Notes under the pieces: generated by a model
Told to the model about the DNA's origin: nothing
Databases searched by the model: none
What the model saw: the letters and a program-made list of their open reading frames with translations, nothing else
Made by a program: the position numbers and the translations under genes
In this document: positions 15,195-24,295 of the stretch, in pieces
Numbering within the stretch: position 1 is the first letter of the stretch
Layout of the letters: every line of letters begins with the position of its first letter
Source: an uncultured Lachnospiraceae bacterium
GTDB lineage: Bacteria; Bacillota; Clostridia; Lachnospirales; Lachnospiraceae
Reading direction: 5' to 3'
Assembly (NCBI GenBank): GCA_910584965.1
Contig: CAJUDZ010000007.1
Location: 62,001 to 126,000 of the forward strand
DNA length: 64,000 nt

Positions 15195-16592
15195 ATGAAG
15201 ATTTTAATGGTTGCTTATGATAATGATTCTTATATTACATGGTTTCCGCAAGGGCTGGCTTATTTAGCTTCTGCTGCTCGAAATGCAGGGCATGAAATTG
15301 AGGTATACCAACAGGATATTTTCCACTGGCCGGACAGCCATTTGACGGAGTACTTAGATCAGCATGACTTTGATGTTGTGGAAGTCAGCGTTATAGGAGG
15401 ATATTATCAATATCGTAAGCTGATGGCTCTTTCTGAAGCAATTAATGCCTCAAAGAAGAGGGGGGGGCTGAAATATACGATTGGCGGGCACGGACCGGCC
15501 GCGGATCCGGAATACTTTTTGCGGAAAACAGGAGCGGATGTTGTTGGAATTGGCGAAGGTGAGATCACATTTGTCGAATTAATGGAAGCATTTGAAGGAA
15601 AGCGTTCTTTAGAATCGGTGGATGGTATTGCCTATATTGATTCCGAAGGAAAATATGTCAGGACAAAAGAAAGAGCGTTGATACAGAATATTGATGAGAT
15701 TTCATGGCCGGCCTATGATTTATTTGATATGACATATTATACGTTGATTCGAATGCCTAATATAAATGCAAACGAGCGGGCAATTCCCATGTTGTCGGGG
15801 CGGGGATGTATTTTCAGGTGTAATTTTTGCTACAGGCTGGATAAGGGATTTCGTCCCAGAAGCGCCAAAAGTATTATAGAAGAAATCGAATTTCTGAAAA
15901 AAGAATATAACGTAAAGTATATCTCTTTTTCGGATGAGCTGCTAATGAGCTCCAGAGAACGTACGCTGGAGTTATGTCAGGCATTTATTGATGCAAAAAT
16001 CAATGTAAAATGGGATTGTAACGGAAGATTAAATTTTGCGGATACAGATGTATTAAGCAAAATGAAAGAAGCAGGATGTGTATTCATAAATTACGGAATT
16101 GAGTCACTTGATAATGATACGCTGAAAGTGATGCATAAGGGCCTGACCCGTGACATGATTATCCGGGGTGTGGAGAATACATTAGAGACAGGCATCAGTC
16201 CCGGATTAAACATTATTTACGGTAATATTAACGAACCGATCAGCGCGATTGATGATGCGGTAGAATTTTTACTGAAATATGATGATCATGCACAGATGAG
16301 AACAATTCGTCCGGTTACACCGTATCCGGGCAGCGAACTGTTTGACTATGCCGTAGAGCATCATTTATTGGAAGGCACAGCGGATTTTTATGAAAATAAG
16401 CATGTAAATTCTGATCTTCTTTCGGTAAATTTCACACAACATACGGATGAAGAAATATATGATGCACTATATAATGCAAACATGAAATTAATAAAAAAAT
16501 ATCAGGAATTGCAGGCAGAAAGAACAGCCGAGATTTGTGCTGATTTGTATTTGAACAAAAATGCTGCATTCAGAGGCTTTCGTCAAACTTAA
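15195..16592 (+). CDS. B12-binding radical SAM enzyme
   Basis: 465 residues; GGGAGGAC site 8 nt before the ATG. The N-terminal cobalamin-binding Rossmann domain (about 1-140) has 'QGLAYLASAARNAGHEIEVYQQDI' and 'YTIGGHGPAADPEYFL'; the radical SAM domain carries the CxxxCxxC cluster ligands C205, C209 and C212. Family members include class B methylases that methylate unactivated carbons, as well as ring-forming enzymes. As first gene of the island, directly before the LegB dehydratase, it may add a C-methyl group or otherwise modify the sugar, but the reaction cannot be deduced from sequence. Confidence 0.85.
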   Translation: MKILMVAYDNDSYITWFPQGLAYLASAARNAGHEIEVYQQDIFHWPDSHLTEYLDQHDFDVVEVSVIGGYYQYRKLMALSEAINASKKRGGLKYTIGGHGPAADPEYFLRKTGADVVGIGEGEITFVELMEAFEGKRSLESVDGIAYIDSEGKYVRTKERALIQNIDEISWPAYDLFDMTYYTLIRMPNINANERAIPMLSGRGCIFRCNFCYRLDKGFRPRSAKSIIEEIEFLKKEYNVKYISFSDELLMSSRERTLELCQAFIDAKINVKWDCNGRLNFADTDVLSKMKEAGCVFINYGIESLDNDTLKVMHKGLTRDMIIRGVENTLETGISPGLNIIYGNINEPISAIDDAVEFLLKYDDHAQMRTIRPVTPYPGSELFDYAVEHHLLEGTADFYENKHVNSDLLSVNFTQHTDEEIYDALYNANMKLIKKYQELQAERTAEICADLYLNKNAAFRGFRQT

Positions 16593-16631
16593 AAGTATAA
16601 ATTTTATAAAATAAAACGGGAAAATGAAATT

Positions 16632-17609
16632 ATGAAGGTATTAGTAACCGGTTCAGATGGATTCATAGGAAGCCATCTGACAGAGGAATTAGTAAAAAAA
16701 GGATATCAGGTAAAAGCATTTGTATATTACAACTCTTTTAATAATTGGGGCTGGCTGGATATTTTGCCAAAAGAAATTATGAGGCATGTAGAAATATTTC
16801 AGGGAGATATCAGAGATCCCAATGGTGTCGAAGAAGCTGTAAAGGGTGTCGAAGCGGTATTTCATCTTGCGGCGCTGATTGCCATTCCGTTTAGTTATCA
16901 TTCGCCGGATACTTATGTTGATACGAATATTAAAGGAACTTTAAATGTTTTACAGGCTGCAAGAAAACAGGGAACGGAAAAAGTATTAATTACTTCGACG
17001 TCGGAAGTATATGGTACGGCGCAGTATGTTCCCATTGATGAAAAACATCCCTTTCAGGGACAGTCTCCTTATTCCGCGACAAAAATAGGAGCGGACAGAC
17101 TTGCGGAAAGCTTTTACCGTTCCTTTCAATTGCCGGTAACAATCGTAAGGCCTTTTAATACATATGGTCCAAGACAGTCGGCCAGAGCGGTCATACCGAC
17201 GATTATCATGCAGCTTCTTGCCGGAAGGACGGAGATTAATTTAGGTTCTTTAGCGCCAACAAGGGATTTTAATTATGTGAAGGACACGGTAAATGGATTT
17301 ATAGAAATTTATAAATCCGATAAAACCGTAGGCGAAGAGATTAATATTGCATCACAGAAAGAAATTTCAATAGGACAGTTGGCGCAGGAACTGATCAGAC
17401 AAATAAATCCGGGAGCAAGGATTATATGTGATGAGAAAAGGCTGAGACCTGAAAAAAGCGAAGTAAACAGACTGCTCGGATGTAATGAAAAAATATTGAA
17501 GCTGACTGACTGGAAACCTCAGTATTCTTTAGAAGATGGATTAAAAGAGACAATAGCGTTTTTGAAAGGTAATCTTGATAAATATAAGGTAGATATTTAC
17601 AATCTTTGA
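16632..17609 (+). CDS. legB: NAD-dependent 4,6-dehydratase LegB
   Basis: 325 residues, extended short-chain dehydrogenase fold: NAD-binding 'VTGSDGFIGSHL' (5-16), catalytic Y147/K151 in 'SPYSATKIGADRL', and 'TSTSEVYGTAQYVPIDE' upstream. The characteristic 'AIPFSYHSPDTYVDTNIKGT' and 'RPFNTYGPRQSARAVIPTII' match the LegB type, which converts NDP-GlcNAc to the 4-keto-6-deoxy intermediate in legionaminic acid synthesis. It is 25 bp from the PtmE-like gene and heads a run containing LegG, LegI and LegF, which supports GDP-linked legionaminate synthesis as in Campylobacter. Confidence 0.88.
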   Translation: MKVLVTGSDGFIGSHLTEELVKKGYQVKAFVYYNSFNNWGWLDILPKEIMRHVEIFQGDIRDPNGVEEAVKGVEAVFHLAALIAIPFSYHSPDTYVDTNIKGTLNVLQAARKQGTEKVLITSTSEVYGTAQYVPIDEKHPFQGQSPYSATKIGADRLAESFYRSFQLPVTIVRPFNTYGPRQSARAVIPTIIMQLLAGRTEINLGSLAPTRDFNYVKDTVNGFIEIYKSDKTVGEEINIASQKEISIGQLAQELIRQINPGARIICDEKRLRPEKSEVNRLLGCNEKILKLTDWKPQYSLEDGLKETIAFLKGNLDKYKVDIYNL

Positions 17610-17634
17610 ATAAAAGGAAAGAGCTTGTCAGAAG

Positions 17635-18681
17635 ATGCGTATAGAAAGTATGTGTATTGAAGAAAACAAAACGATACTTGAAGCAATGCAGCAATTAGAT
17701 AAAAGTGCGAAGAAGGTATTATTTGTTCATAAAAATGGCACGTTACTGGCGGCAGTTACCGATGGAGATATACGTAGATGGATATTAAAAAAGGGAGATC
17801 TGCACGCATCGGTAAAATGTGTCGCAAATTATCGGCCTAAATATCTGTATGAGAGTCAGGCTGATCAGGCCTCTCGCCTGATGAAGGAGTTTGGCATAGA
17901 TGCGGTCCCGATAGTAGACACAAAATTTTTTATGAAAGATATTGCTTTGAGTAATGTACCGGCGAAGGTTGAAGTGAGCTGTTTTGGAAAGGATATACCT
18001 GTAGTTATTATGGCGGGAGGATTGGGAACAAGACTTTCACCATATACCAATATTCTTCCCAAACCGTTAATTCCTATTGGAGATTATCCGATATCCGAAC
18101 ATGTCATAAACCGTTTCTGCGCATATGGATGTACACAGTTTTATATGGTAGTTAATTATAAAAGAAATATGATAAAGGCATATTTCGATGAGCTTGAAAA
18201 GAAATATATATTGGATTTTATTATAGAAGAAAAGGCATTGGGAACAGGAGGCGGAATAAGCCTGCTGAGAGGCAAAATTAAGGATACATTTATTCTTACA
18301 AATTGTGATATTTTGATAGAAGATAATCTGGCAAGGGCGTATGAACAGCATATTAAGTCAGGAAATTTAATCACGATGATTTGTTCTCTAAAAAGTTTTA
18401 CAATTCCATATGGTGTTGTCAACATTGGAGAAAATGGGCTGATTGAATCTATGAATGAAAAACCCAATATGTCATTTTTTACGAATACGGGATGCTATTT
18501 TGTTGAACCGGAAGTTATAGAAAGCCTGGAATATAATGAGCCTGTTGATTTTCCGACAATTATTGAAAATTACATGGAAAAGGGAAAAAAAGTCGGAGTA
18601 TATCCGATTGGCGAGGAAGCGTGGCTGGATATGGGACAAATCGATGAATTGGAGAAAATGAAAATAAGATTGGGATGCTGA
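17635..18681 (+). CDS. ptmE: CBS-domain nucleotidyltransferase, PtmE-like
   Basis: 348 residues. Two CBS motifs cover about 1-115 ('LFVHKNGTLLAAVTDGDIRRWILK', 'LMKEFGIDAVPIVD'); the sugar-phosphate nucleotidyltransferase domain starts at 122 with AGGLGTR (127-133) and the K143-P signature, then 'GTGGGISLLRGKIKDTFILTNCDI'. This architecture is that of Campylobacter PtmE, which makes GDP-GlcN for the legionaminic pathway. It lies between LegB and LegG. Its presence argues for GDP rather than UDP intermediates; the specific nucleotide is inferred by analogy. Confidence 0.82.
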   Translation: MRIESMCIEENKTILEAMQQLDKSAKKVLFVHKNGTLLAAVTDGDIRRWILKKGDLHASVKCVANYRPKYLYESQADQASRLMKEFGIDAVPIVDTKFFMKDIALSNVPAKVEVSCFGKDIPVVIMAGGLGTRLSPYTNILPKPLIPIGDYPISEHVINRFCAYGCTQFYMVVNYKRNMIKAYFDELEKKYILDFIIEEKALGTGGGISLLRGKIKDTFILTNCDILIEDNLARAYEQHIKSGNLITMICSLKSFTIPYGVVNIGENGLIESMNEKPNMSFFTNTGCYFVEPEVIESLEYNEPVDFPTIIENYMEKGKKVGVYPIGEEAWLDMGQIDELEKMKIRLGC

Positions 18682-18717
18682 AGAAGTCTTGCCTGGCTGA
18701 TAAGGAGTATACGCTAT

Positions 18718-19884
18718 ATGAAAAGAATATGTGTTATTACGGCAGCAAGAGCTGAGTATGGATTGTTGTATCCGGTACTGAAAGAAATAGAAAAATGTAA
18801 GGAATTCGAGCTTCAGTTAGTAGTCAGCGGGACCCATCTGAAAGCGGAATATGGCTATACAAAGAATGAAATTATCAATGATGGATTTTTGGAGTTTGAT
18901 GAAATAGATATTATAGATGCGGATGGGGAAAATGCGGATGTTTCGGAGACGATGTCTAATGCCATATTAAGATTTGCAGGATATTTGACAAAAAAAAGAC
19001 CTGATATAGCCATTATGCTGGGAGACAGGTATGAGATGATGGCTTTTGCCATTGCTCTCATGAATGCCAGGGTTCCCATTGCCCACCTGAATGGGGGAGA
19101 AGTAACCGGTGGGCTTTTAGATGAGATGTATCGCCATTGCATAACGAAAATGAGTACATTCCATTTTGTGAATTGTGAGAAACACCGGAAAAGGGTTATT
19201 CAGCTGGGTGAACCTCCTCAAAATGTATTTAATGTGGGGGATACATGCGTGGATAATATAAGAAATACAAAGCTAATGTCTCTGGAAGAGCTGGAAAAAG
19301 ATCTGGGTATTGAGATTAACCCGGAAAAGCTTATTATAGTTACATTTCACCCTGTTACGGCAGAGAATAATTCACTGGAACAGCTGGAAAATATGCTTGA
19401 AGTTATAAAGCACTATGATTCCTATACATATCTTTTTACAAAATCAAATTCGGATAACGAAGGAATATATATCAATCAACGAATTGAAAAATTTACCGCA
19501 GAAAACGCCGATTGTTTCCTGGTAGATTCTCTTGGAAGAGTAAAGTATCTGTCGCTTTTAAATGTTGCAGTTCTGGTTATGGGAAATTCGTCGAGCGGAA
19601 TTTATGAAGTGCCTTTTTTTCATATACCCACAATTAACATTGGGAATCGACAAAAAGATAGAATACATGGTCAGACAGTAATAGACTGTGGAAGCGATGT
19701 AAAAGAAATTGATAAAGCTTTTCAGTTATCAAGAAATAAAGATTTTATGGATCAATGCAAAATAGAGGAAAATATATTTGGTGACGGACATACGGCCCGT
19801 AAGATTATCAGTATCATTGAAAATGTATTGCAGGCGGAAATGAGTACTGAAAAATCTTTTTATGATGTTGATTTCAATATATAG
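18718..19884 (+). CDS. legG: Hydrolysing NDP-sugar 2-epimerase LegG/NeuC
   Basis: 388 residues. UDP-GlcNAc 2-epimerase (GT-B-like) fold with 'RAEYGLLYPVLKEIE', 'SGTHLKAEYGYT', 'DIAIMLGDRYEMMAFAIALMNARVPIAHLNGGEVTGGLLDEMYRHCITKMS', 'VTFHPVTAENNS' and 'VMGNSSSGIYEVPFFHIPTINIGNRQKDR'. These are hallmarks of hydrolysing NeuC/LegG enzymes, which release the nucleotide and invert C2 to give the free 6-deoxy-mannosamine-type sugar used by the synthase. Placed after PtmE and before the acyl cassette, it provides the LegI substrate. Confidence 0.9.
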   Translation: MKRICVITAARAEYGLLYPVLKEIEKCKEFELQLVVSGTHLKAEYGYTKNEIINDGFLEFDEIDIIDADGENADVSETMSNAILRFAGYLTKKRPDIAIMLGDRYEMMAFAIALMNARVPIAHLNGGEVTGGLLDEMYRHCITKMSTFHFVNCEKHRKRVIQLGEPPQNVFNVGDTCVDNIRNTKLMSLEELEKDLGIEINPEKLIIVTFHPVTAENNSLEQLENMLEVIKHYDSYTYLFTKSNSDNEGIYINQRIEKFTAENADCFLVDSLGRVKYLSLLNVAVLVMGNSSSGIYEVPFFHIPTINIGNRQKDRIHGQTVIDCGSDVKEIDKAFQLSRNKDFMDQCKIEENIFGDGHTARKIISIIENVLQAEMSTEKSFYDVDFNI

Positions 19885-19892
19885 GGGATAAT

Positions 19893-20777
19893 ATGAGAAT
19901 ATTGTTTATTGGCTGTATTGAGTCTTCTTATGATCAGCTGCAGCTGCTGATAGATGGTAAGAAGGATGTCGTTGGAGTAATCACGAAAGAGAAGTCGAAA
20001 ATAAACTCGGATTTTTGTGATTTATCATCCATATGTAAAAAGAATCATATTCCGTTTATTTATTCGGATAATATTGCAGACGAAAGAACAACGGAGTTTA
20101 TAAAGAGCTGCAATCCAGATATTGGGTATTGTTTTGGGTGGTCATGGTTAATTCCAGGCAGGGTATTAAAGATGCCGAAAAAAGGAATCATAGGGAATCA
20201 TCCGGCAGAGCTTCCATATAACAGGGGAAGACATCCGATTGTATGGGCATTGGCGCTTGGACTTGAGAGAACGGCGGCTACTTTTTTTGTAATGAATGAG
20301 GAGGCCGATGCCGGAGACATTATTTCGCAGGAGATAATACCTATCAACAGAACTGACTATGCCAGAGATCTGTACAATAAAATAAACGAATCTGAATGTA
20401 GACAGATATTGGAATTTACAGAAAAATTTGAAAACGGAACTATAGAATATATTCATCCGGATTTGCAAAGTGGGAATGTATGGAGAAAAAGGGGCGTAAA
20501 AGACGGCCTGATCGATTGGAGAATGTCTGCCGAAGCAATCTACAATCTGATCAGGGCACTGAGCGAGCCTTATGTCGGAGCAGGATTTTTGCACCGGGAG
20601 AAAGAAATAAAAGTCTGGCGGTCGGAAATAATGCCGGCCAAAGGCTATTGTAATGTGGAGCCCGGGAAAGTAATAAGAATTAACAGTGCGAAAGATTTTA
20701 TTGTAAAAACATATGATGATTTGATACATATAACAGAATGTGCCGGGTTTTATGGAGTAGAAGGAGAATATTTATGA
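19893..20777 (+). CDS. Sugar N-formyltransferase
   Basis: 294 residues. Formyltransferase core with 'GIIGNHPAELPYNRGRHPIVWALALGLERTAATFFVMNEEADAGDIISQEI': H103, the LPxxRG segment and D139/D142 fit the 10-formyl-tetrahydrofolate-dependent family. A C-terminal segment from about 205 resembles the FMT C-terminal domain. The usual Asn of N-x-H is shifted (G-N-H). It begins 8 bp after LegG and overlaps the PIG-L deacetylase by 4 bp. In a pathway lacking a visible LegH acetyltransferase it is the best candidate for acylating the 4-amino group, giving an N-formyl sugar. Confidence 0.85.
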   Translation: MRILFIGCIESSYDQLQLLIDGKKDVVGVITKEKSKINSDFCDLSSICKKNHIPFIYSDNIADERTTEFIKSCNPDIGYCFGWSWLIPGRVLKMPKKGIIGNHPAELPYNRGRHPIVWALALGLERTAATFFVMNEEADAGDIISQEIIPINRTDYARDLYNKINESECRQILEFTEKFENGTIEYIHPDLQSGNVWRKRGVKDGLIDWRMSAEAIYNLIRALSEPYVGAGFLHREKEIKVWRSEIMPAKGYCNVEPGKVIRINSAKDFIVKTYDDLIHITECAGFYGVEGEYL

Positions 20778-21436
20778 ATAAAATCGTGGTTGTTTCACCT
20801 CATGTGGACGATGAAACACTGGGAGGAGGTGGGACGCTCTTAAAATATTCAGCAAATCACGATAAGATATATTGGATTAATGTAACGAATGCCAGAAAAG
20901 AATATGGCTATACAGACGAACTTGAGCAACAGGGAAGAAAAGAAATTGAAACGGTATCGCGGTTATATCATTGTGAAAAAGTTTATGACCTGCAGCTCGA
21001 ACCGGCAGGACTGCATAAGTATGATATATCTGTTTTGATAGATTCCTTTGTTAAGATTTTTCGGGAGATTGAACCGAATACGATTATGCTTCCTTACCCG
21101 TATGATGCACACAGTGATCATAGAATTGTTTTTGACGCAGCTTATACCTGTACCAAAACATTCAGATTTCCTTCCATAAATAAGGTGCTTTGTATGGAAA
21201 TCATTTCCGAAACAGATAACGCCGTTTCAGATAAGGGCTTTGTTCCCAATTTTTATGTGAACATTGATGATTATCTGGAAAAGAAGCTTGAAATTTTAGA
21301 GGTTTATAAAAATGAAATCGGTTTGCCGCCGTTTCCGCGAAATCCGGAAGCTGTCAAAGGGCTGGCGGCTTACAGGGCGGCGGCCTGCAACTGCAAATAT
21401 GCTGAAGCATTCAGAATTTTGAAAGAAATAGGTTAG
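20774..21436 (+). CDS. PIG-L family N-deacetylase
   Basis: 220 residues from the ATG at 20774, inside an ATGA overlap with the formyltransferase stop; this start is preferred over an upstream in-frame ATG at 20738. Zinc motif P9-H-V-D-D-E14 followed by 'TLGGGGTLL', and the second ligand pair in 'PYDAHSDH' (H113, H116). PIG-L/LmbE enzymes hydrolyse N-acetyl groups from amino sugars. Translational coupling to formyltransferase, PLP enzyme and ATP-grasp suggests it removes an acetyl group so that another acyl group can be added. Confidence 0.88.
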   Translation: MNKIVVVSPHVDDETLGGGGTLLKYSANHDKIYWINVTNARKEYGYTDELEQQGRKEIETVSRLYHCEKVYDLQLEPAGLHKYDISVLIDSFVKIFREIEPNTIMLPYPYDAHSDHRIVFDAAYTCTKTFRFPSINKVLCMEIISETDNAVSDKGFVPNFYVNIDDYLEKKLEILEVYKNEIGLPPFPRNPEAVKGLAAYRAAACNCKYAEAFRILKEIG

Positions 21437-21439
21437 TTT

Positions 21440-22636
21440 ATGAGTCAGGATGAATTGAAAACGCCTTGTTTCATTATCAGGGATGAGATACTCAGGAAAA
21501 ACTTAACAGATTTTAAAAGGATTGTAGAAAATGTATATCCTGACGGAATAATCGGATATTCTTTTAAAACGAATTCGACGCCTTATATTTTAACAAAAGC
21601 GCTGGAATATGGCTGTTACGCCGAAGTGGTTTCCGATACGGAGTATTGTCTGGCTGAGAAGATAGGGTTTCCGACGGATAAAATAATCTATAATGGTCCG
21701 ATTAAATCAAAAGAAACGTTTAAAAGAGCTTTTTTTGGCCGGTCAGTCATTAATATAGATTCCTTCAGGGAATTGCAATGGCTTAAAGAGTTTTCAAATA
21801 ATGAAATGCCAAGAAGCATTGGTATTCGTGTGAATTTTGATTTGGAATCGGCGCTTCCGGGAGAAACATCTACCGGATCGAAGGGAGGAAGATTTGGATT
21901 TAGTCTGGAAAATGGGGATCTGCATCGGGCGATAGCTGTCTGCCAGAATATTGCCGGAGTAAAACCGGCAGGATTGCATATGCATGTCAGTTCAAAAACA
22001 AAATCAGTGGATATCTATCAAAAATTATCAGAGACGGCGTGCAGAATCATAGAGGATGAAGAACTGGATATTGAGTATCTGGATATAGGCGGCGGTTTCT
22101 TTGGCGGAAATGATAACGGAGAGGCGTATGGTAAATATATCAGCGTGATTCATGACGAATTAGAGAGACATGGGGTAAAAGATATCTGCCTGATCGCAGA
22201 GCCTGGAGCTTCTGTCGTTGCGACAGCGGTAGACTATATGTCGAGCGTTATAGAATATAAAGATACCAGCTATGGAAGATTTGTGATAACGGATGGGAGC
22301 AGGCTGCATATAGATCCTTTTTTTAGAAAGGACAGGCATTTACATACAATGGTCTCGCAATCCGAAAAACTTCATGAGAAGCAAACAATATGCGGATTTA
22401 CATGTATGGAAAATGATAGAATTATGACGGTGGAAAACGAATCGGAACTGCAGGCTGGAGATAAGATTGTATATTATATAGAAGGGTCATATTCCATGTG
22501 CTTCAATTCATTATTTATAGAATACCTTCCATATGTATATGCTGAGGAAAATGGCAGTTATAAACTGGTCAGAGATAAATGGGGAATTGAGGAATATTTG
22601 CAGAAAAGCTATATTCGGGGGAGATCGGACGGATGA
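21440..22636 (+). CDS. Fold-type III PLP decarboxylase-like enzyme
   Basis: 398 residues; begins 3 bp after the deacetylase and overlaps the next start. Ornithine/diaminopimelate decarboxylase family: Schiff-base Lys43 in 'GYSFKTNSTPYILTKALE', 'KGGRFGFSL', 'GLHMHVSS', 'EYLDIGGGFFGG' and the phosphate-binding 'LIAEPGASVVATAV'. Members decarboxylate, or sometimes epimerise, amino acids, free or carrier-bound. In this cassette it may prepare an amino-acid-derived substituent that the adjacent ATP-grasp ligates. Substrate unknown. Confidence 0.8.
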   Translation: MSQDELKTPCFIIRDEILRKNLTDFKRIVENVYPDGIIGYSFKTNSTPYILTKALEYGCYAEVVSDTEYCLAEKIGFPTDKIIYNGPIKSKETFKRAFFGRSVINIDSFRELQWLKEFSNNEMPRSIGIRVNFDLESALPGETSTGSKGGRFGFSLENGDLHRAIAVCQNIAGVKPAGLHMHVSSKTKSVDIYQKLSETACRIIEDEELDIEYLDIGGGFFGGNDNGEAYGKYISVIHDELERHGVKDICLIAEPGASVVATAVDYMSSVIEYKDTSYGRFVITDGSRLHIDPFFRKDRHLHTMVSQSEKLHEKQTICGFTCMENDRIMTVENESELQAGDKIVYYIEGSYSMCFNSLFIEYLPYVYAEENGSYKLVRDKWGIEEYLQKSYIRGRSDG

Positions 22637-23625
22637 TTAATGTATTAATACCAAACATTGGCAGGAGGGGATATCTGGTTGATTATATGAAAGATATTCC
22701 ATGTTTTGAAGGCAAGGTATTTGTATCGGACTGTGACAGGACTGCCAGCGGATTGTATGGTAATAACGACGGGTTTTTTATTTTATCCAAACCGGCAGCT
22801 GATGAAAAAAAGTATATAAGTGAGCTGCTGGAAGTCTGTAATAAACATGAAATAAAGTTAATCATTCCTGTAATAGACCCTGAAATATATATTCTGTCGA
22901 ATTATAAAAAGGCTTTCGAGGAATACGGCATTACGGTACTTGTTTCGGACAGAGTAGTGCTTGATATATGCTATAACAAATTGAATATGAATGAATTCCT
23001 GATGGAGCGTGGTTATCTGGTTCCATTAACCTACACGGATATTGAGTCATTTAAAGCGGATCTTGAAGCAAAAAAAATAAATTTTCCTATAATTTGCAAA
23101 CCGGTTTATGGAAGCGGGAGCGAGAATACAAAGATGATTGATAATATGGAACTGCTGAAAGCATATTTTCATAAAGGGCTAATGATTCAGCAGTATCTTG
23201 ACAATTTTGAAGAATATGGAATCGATCTTTTTAATACATTTGAAGGAATGCCTGTCAGGTGCGTCATTAAGAGAAAAATTTCAATGAGAAGCGGTGAAAC
23301 GGATAAATCATATACGGTGAAGGATGAAAAACTGTCTTTATTTATGGTACGGCTGGCGAGCGAGCTTAAACATATCGGTAATTTGGATTGTGATGTTTTA
23401 GCGGATGGGGAGAAATATTACATCATTGATCTGAACCCCAGATTCGGCGGTGGATATCCGGCCACACATGCTTCTGGTACCAATTTGCTGGAACTGATTT
23501 TAAGAATGATAAATCAAGAAAAAATAGTTCCTGCATTTAATTCGTATAAAGAACGTGTATTAGTTATGAAAACAATATCTGTTGTGCAGACAATATGGGA
23601 GGATAAAAATGAAATCATGTATTGA
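22633..23625 (+). CDS. ATP-grasp ligase (carbamoyl-phosphate-synthase-like)
   Basis: 330 residues starting in an ATGA overlap with the PLP enzyme. ATP-grasp features: 'PIICKPVYGSGSENTKMI' (glycine-rich loop), 'MIQQYLDNFEEYGIDLF', and the metal-binding end 'YYIIDLNPRFGGGYPATHASGTNLLELIL'. The preATP-grasp domain (1-110) begins 'NVLIPNIGRRGYLVDYM'. Such stand-alone enzymes form amide bonds between a carboxylate and an amine by acyl phosphate. In context it could attach an amino acid to the amine freed by the PIG-L deacetylase. Confidence 0.82.
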   Translation: MINVLIPNIGRRGYLVDYMKDIPCFEGKVFVSDCDRTASGLYGNNDGFFILSKPAADEKKYISELLEVCNKHEIKLIIPVIDPEIYILSNYKKAFEEYGITVLVSDRVVLDICYNKLNMNEFLMERGYLVPLTYTDIESFKADLEAKKINFPIICKPVYGSGSENTKMIDNMELLKAYFHKGLMIQQYLDNFEEYGIDLFNTFEGMPVRCVIKRKISMRSGETDKSYTVKDEKLSLFMVRLASELKHIGNLDCDVLADGEKYYIIDLNPRFGGGYPATHASGTNLLELILRMINQEKIVPAFNSYKERVLVMKTISVVQTIWEDKNEIMY

Positions 23626-24295
23626 TCCAAAATGGGAAAAAATTCATGAGGAGAAAGAATGGGGACAGTACCCAACAGAGTATACCATTCGTTTTATTGC
23701 TCGTAATTATTATGGTGTCAAAGACCGGTCGAAAGTCAGGATGCTGGATTACGGCTGTGGTGGAGGAAGCCACACTTGGTATTTGGCCAGAGAAGGATTT
23801 GACGTCTGGGCCTTTGATGGCGCACCTTCCGCAATTCACAATGTAGAGTTAAGAATGCAAAGAGAAAAACTGAATGCACATCTTGCAGTGTGTGATGCGC
23901 TAAAGCTTCCTTATGAAGATGGCTTTTTTGATGCGGTTATTGATAGCTATTGTGTAACGATGAATACTGCTGTGGAAGGCAGAAAAATGTATCAAGAAAT
24001 ATACCGCATTTTGAAGGAAGGAGGAGCTTTGCAGACTGCTCAGTTTGGAAAGAATACGGACGGATATTGGACAGGAACCAGAATTGAAGAAAATACCTGG
24101 ACTGAAGTAGACAATATACAGTTACATGATGTGGGTAAGATACACTTTACAGATAAAGACGAGATGGAAAATATGCTGAAGGAAATTGGATTTACAAGCA
24201 TCAATGTAGATACAATTCTTTATACGGATAGGGGAGTAAAGATTGAGCAGATTATTGCCTGTGCCTATAAGCCGAAGAAAGAGCAGACAATATGA
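23609..24295 (+). CDS. Class I SAM-dependent methyltransferase
   Basis: 228 residues from the ATG at 23609, 8 nt or less after GGGAGG and overlapping the ATP-grasp gene by 17 bp. SAM-binding motif I 'VRMLDYGCGGGSHTWYLA', 'VWAFDGAPSAIHNV' and 'FFDAVIDSYCVTMNT', typical of Methyltransf_11 enzymes. The N-terminal 'WEKIHEEKEWGQYP' is seen in methyltransferases linked to nonulosonate loci. It stands between the ATP-grasp and LegI, so N- or O-methylation of the substituent or sugar is likely. Confidence 0.85.
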   Translation: MKSCIDPKWEKIHEEKEWGQYPTEYTIRFIARNYYGVKDRSKVRMLDYGCGGGSHTWYLAREGFDVWAFDGAPSAIHNVELRMQREKLNAHLAVCDALKLPYEDGFFDAVIDSYCVTMNTAVEGRKMYQEIYRILKEGGALQTAQFGKNTDGYWTGTRIEENTWTEVDNIQLHDVGKIHFTDKDEMENMLKEIGFTSINVDTILYTDRGVKIEQIIACAYKPKKEQTI

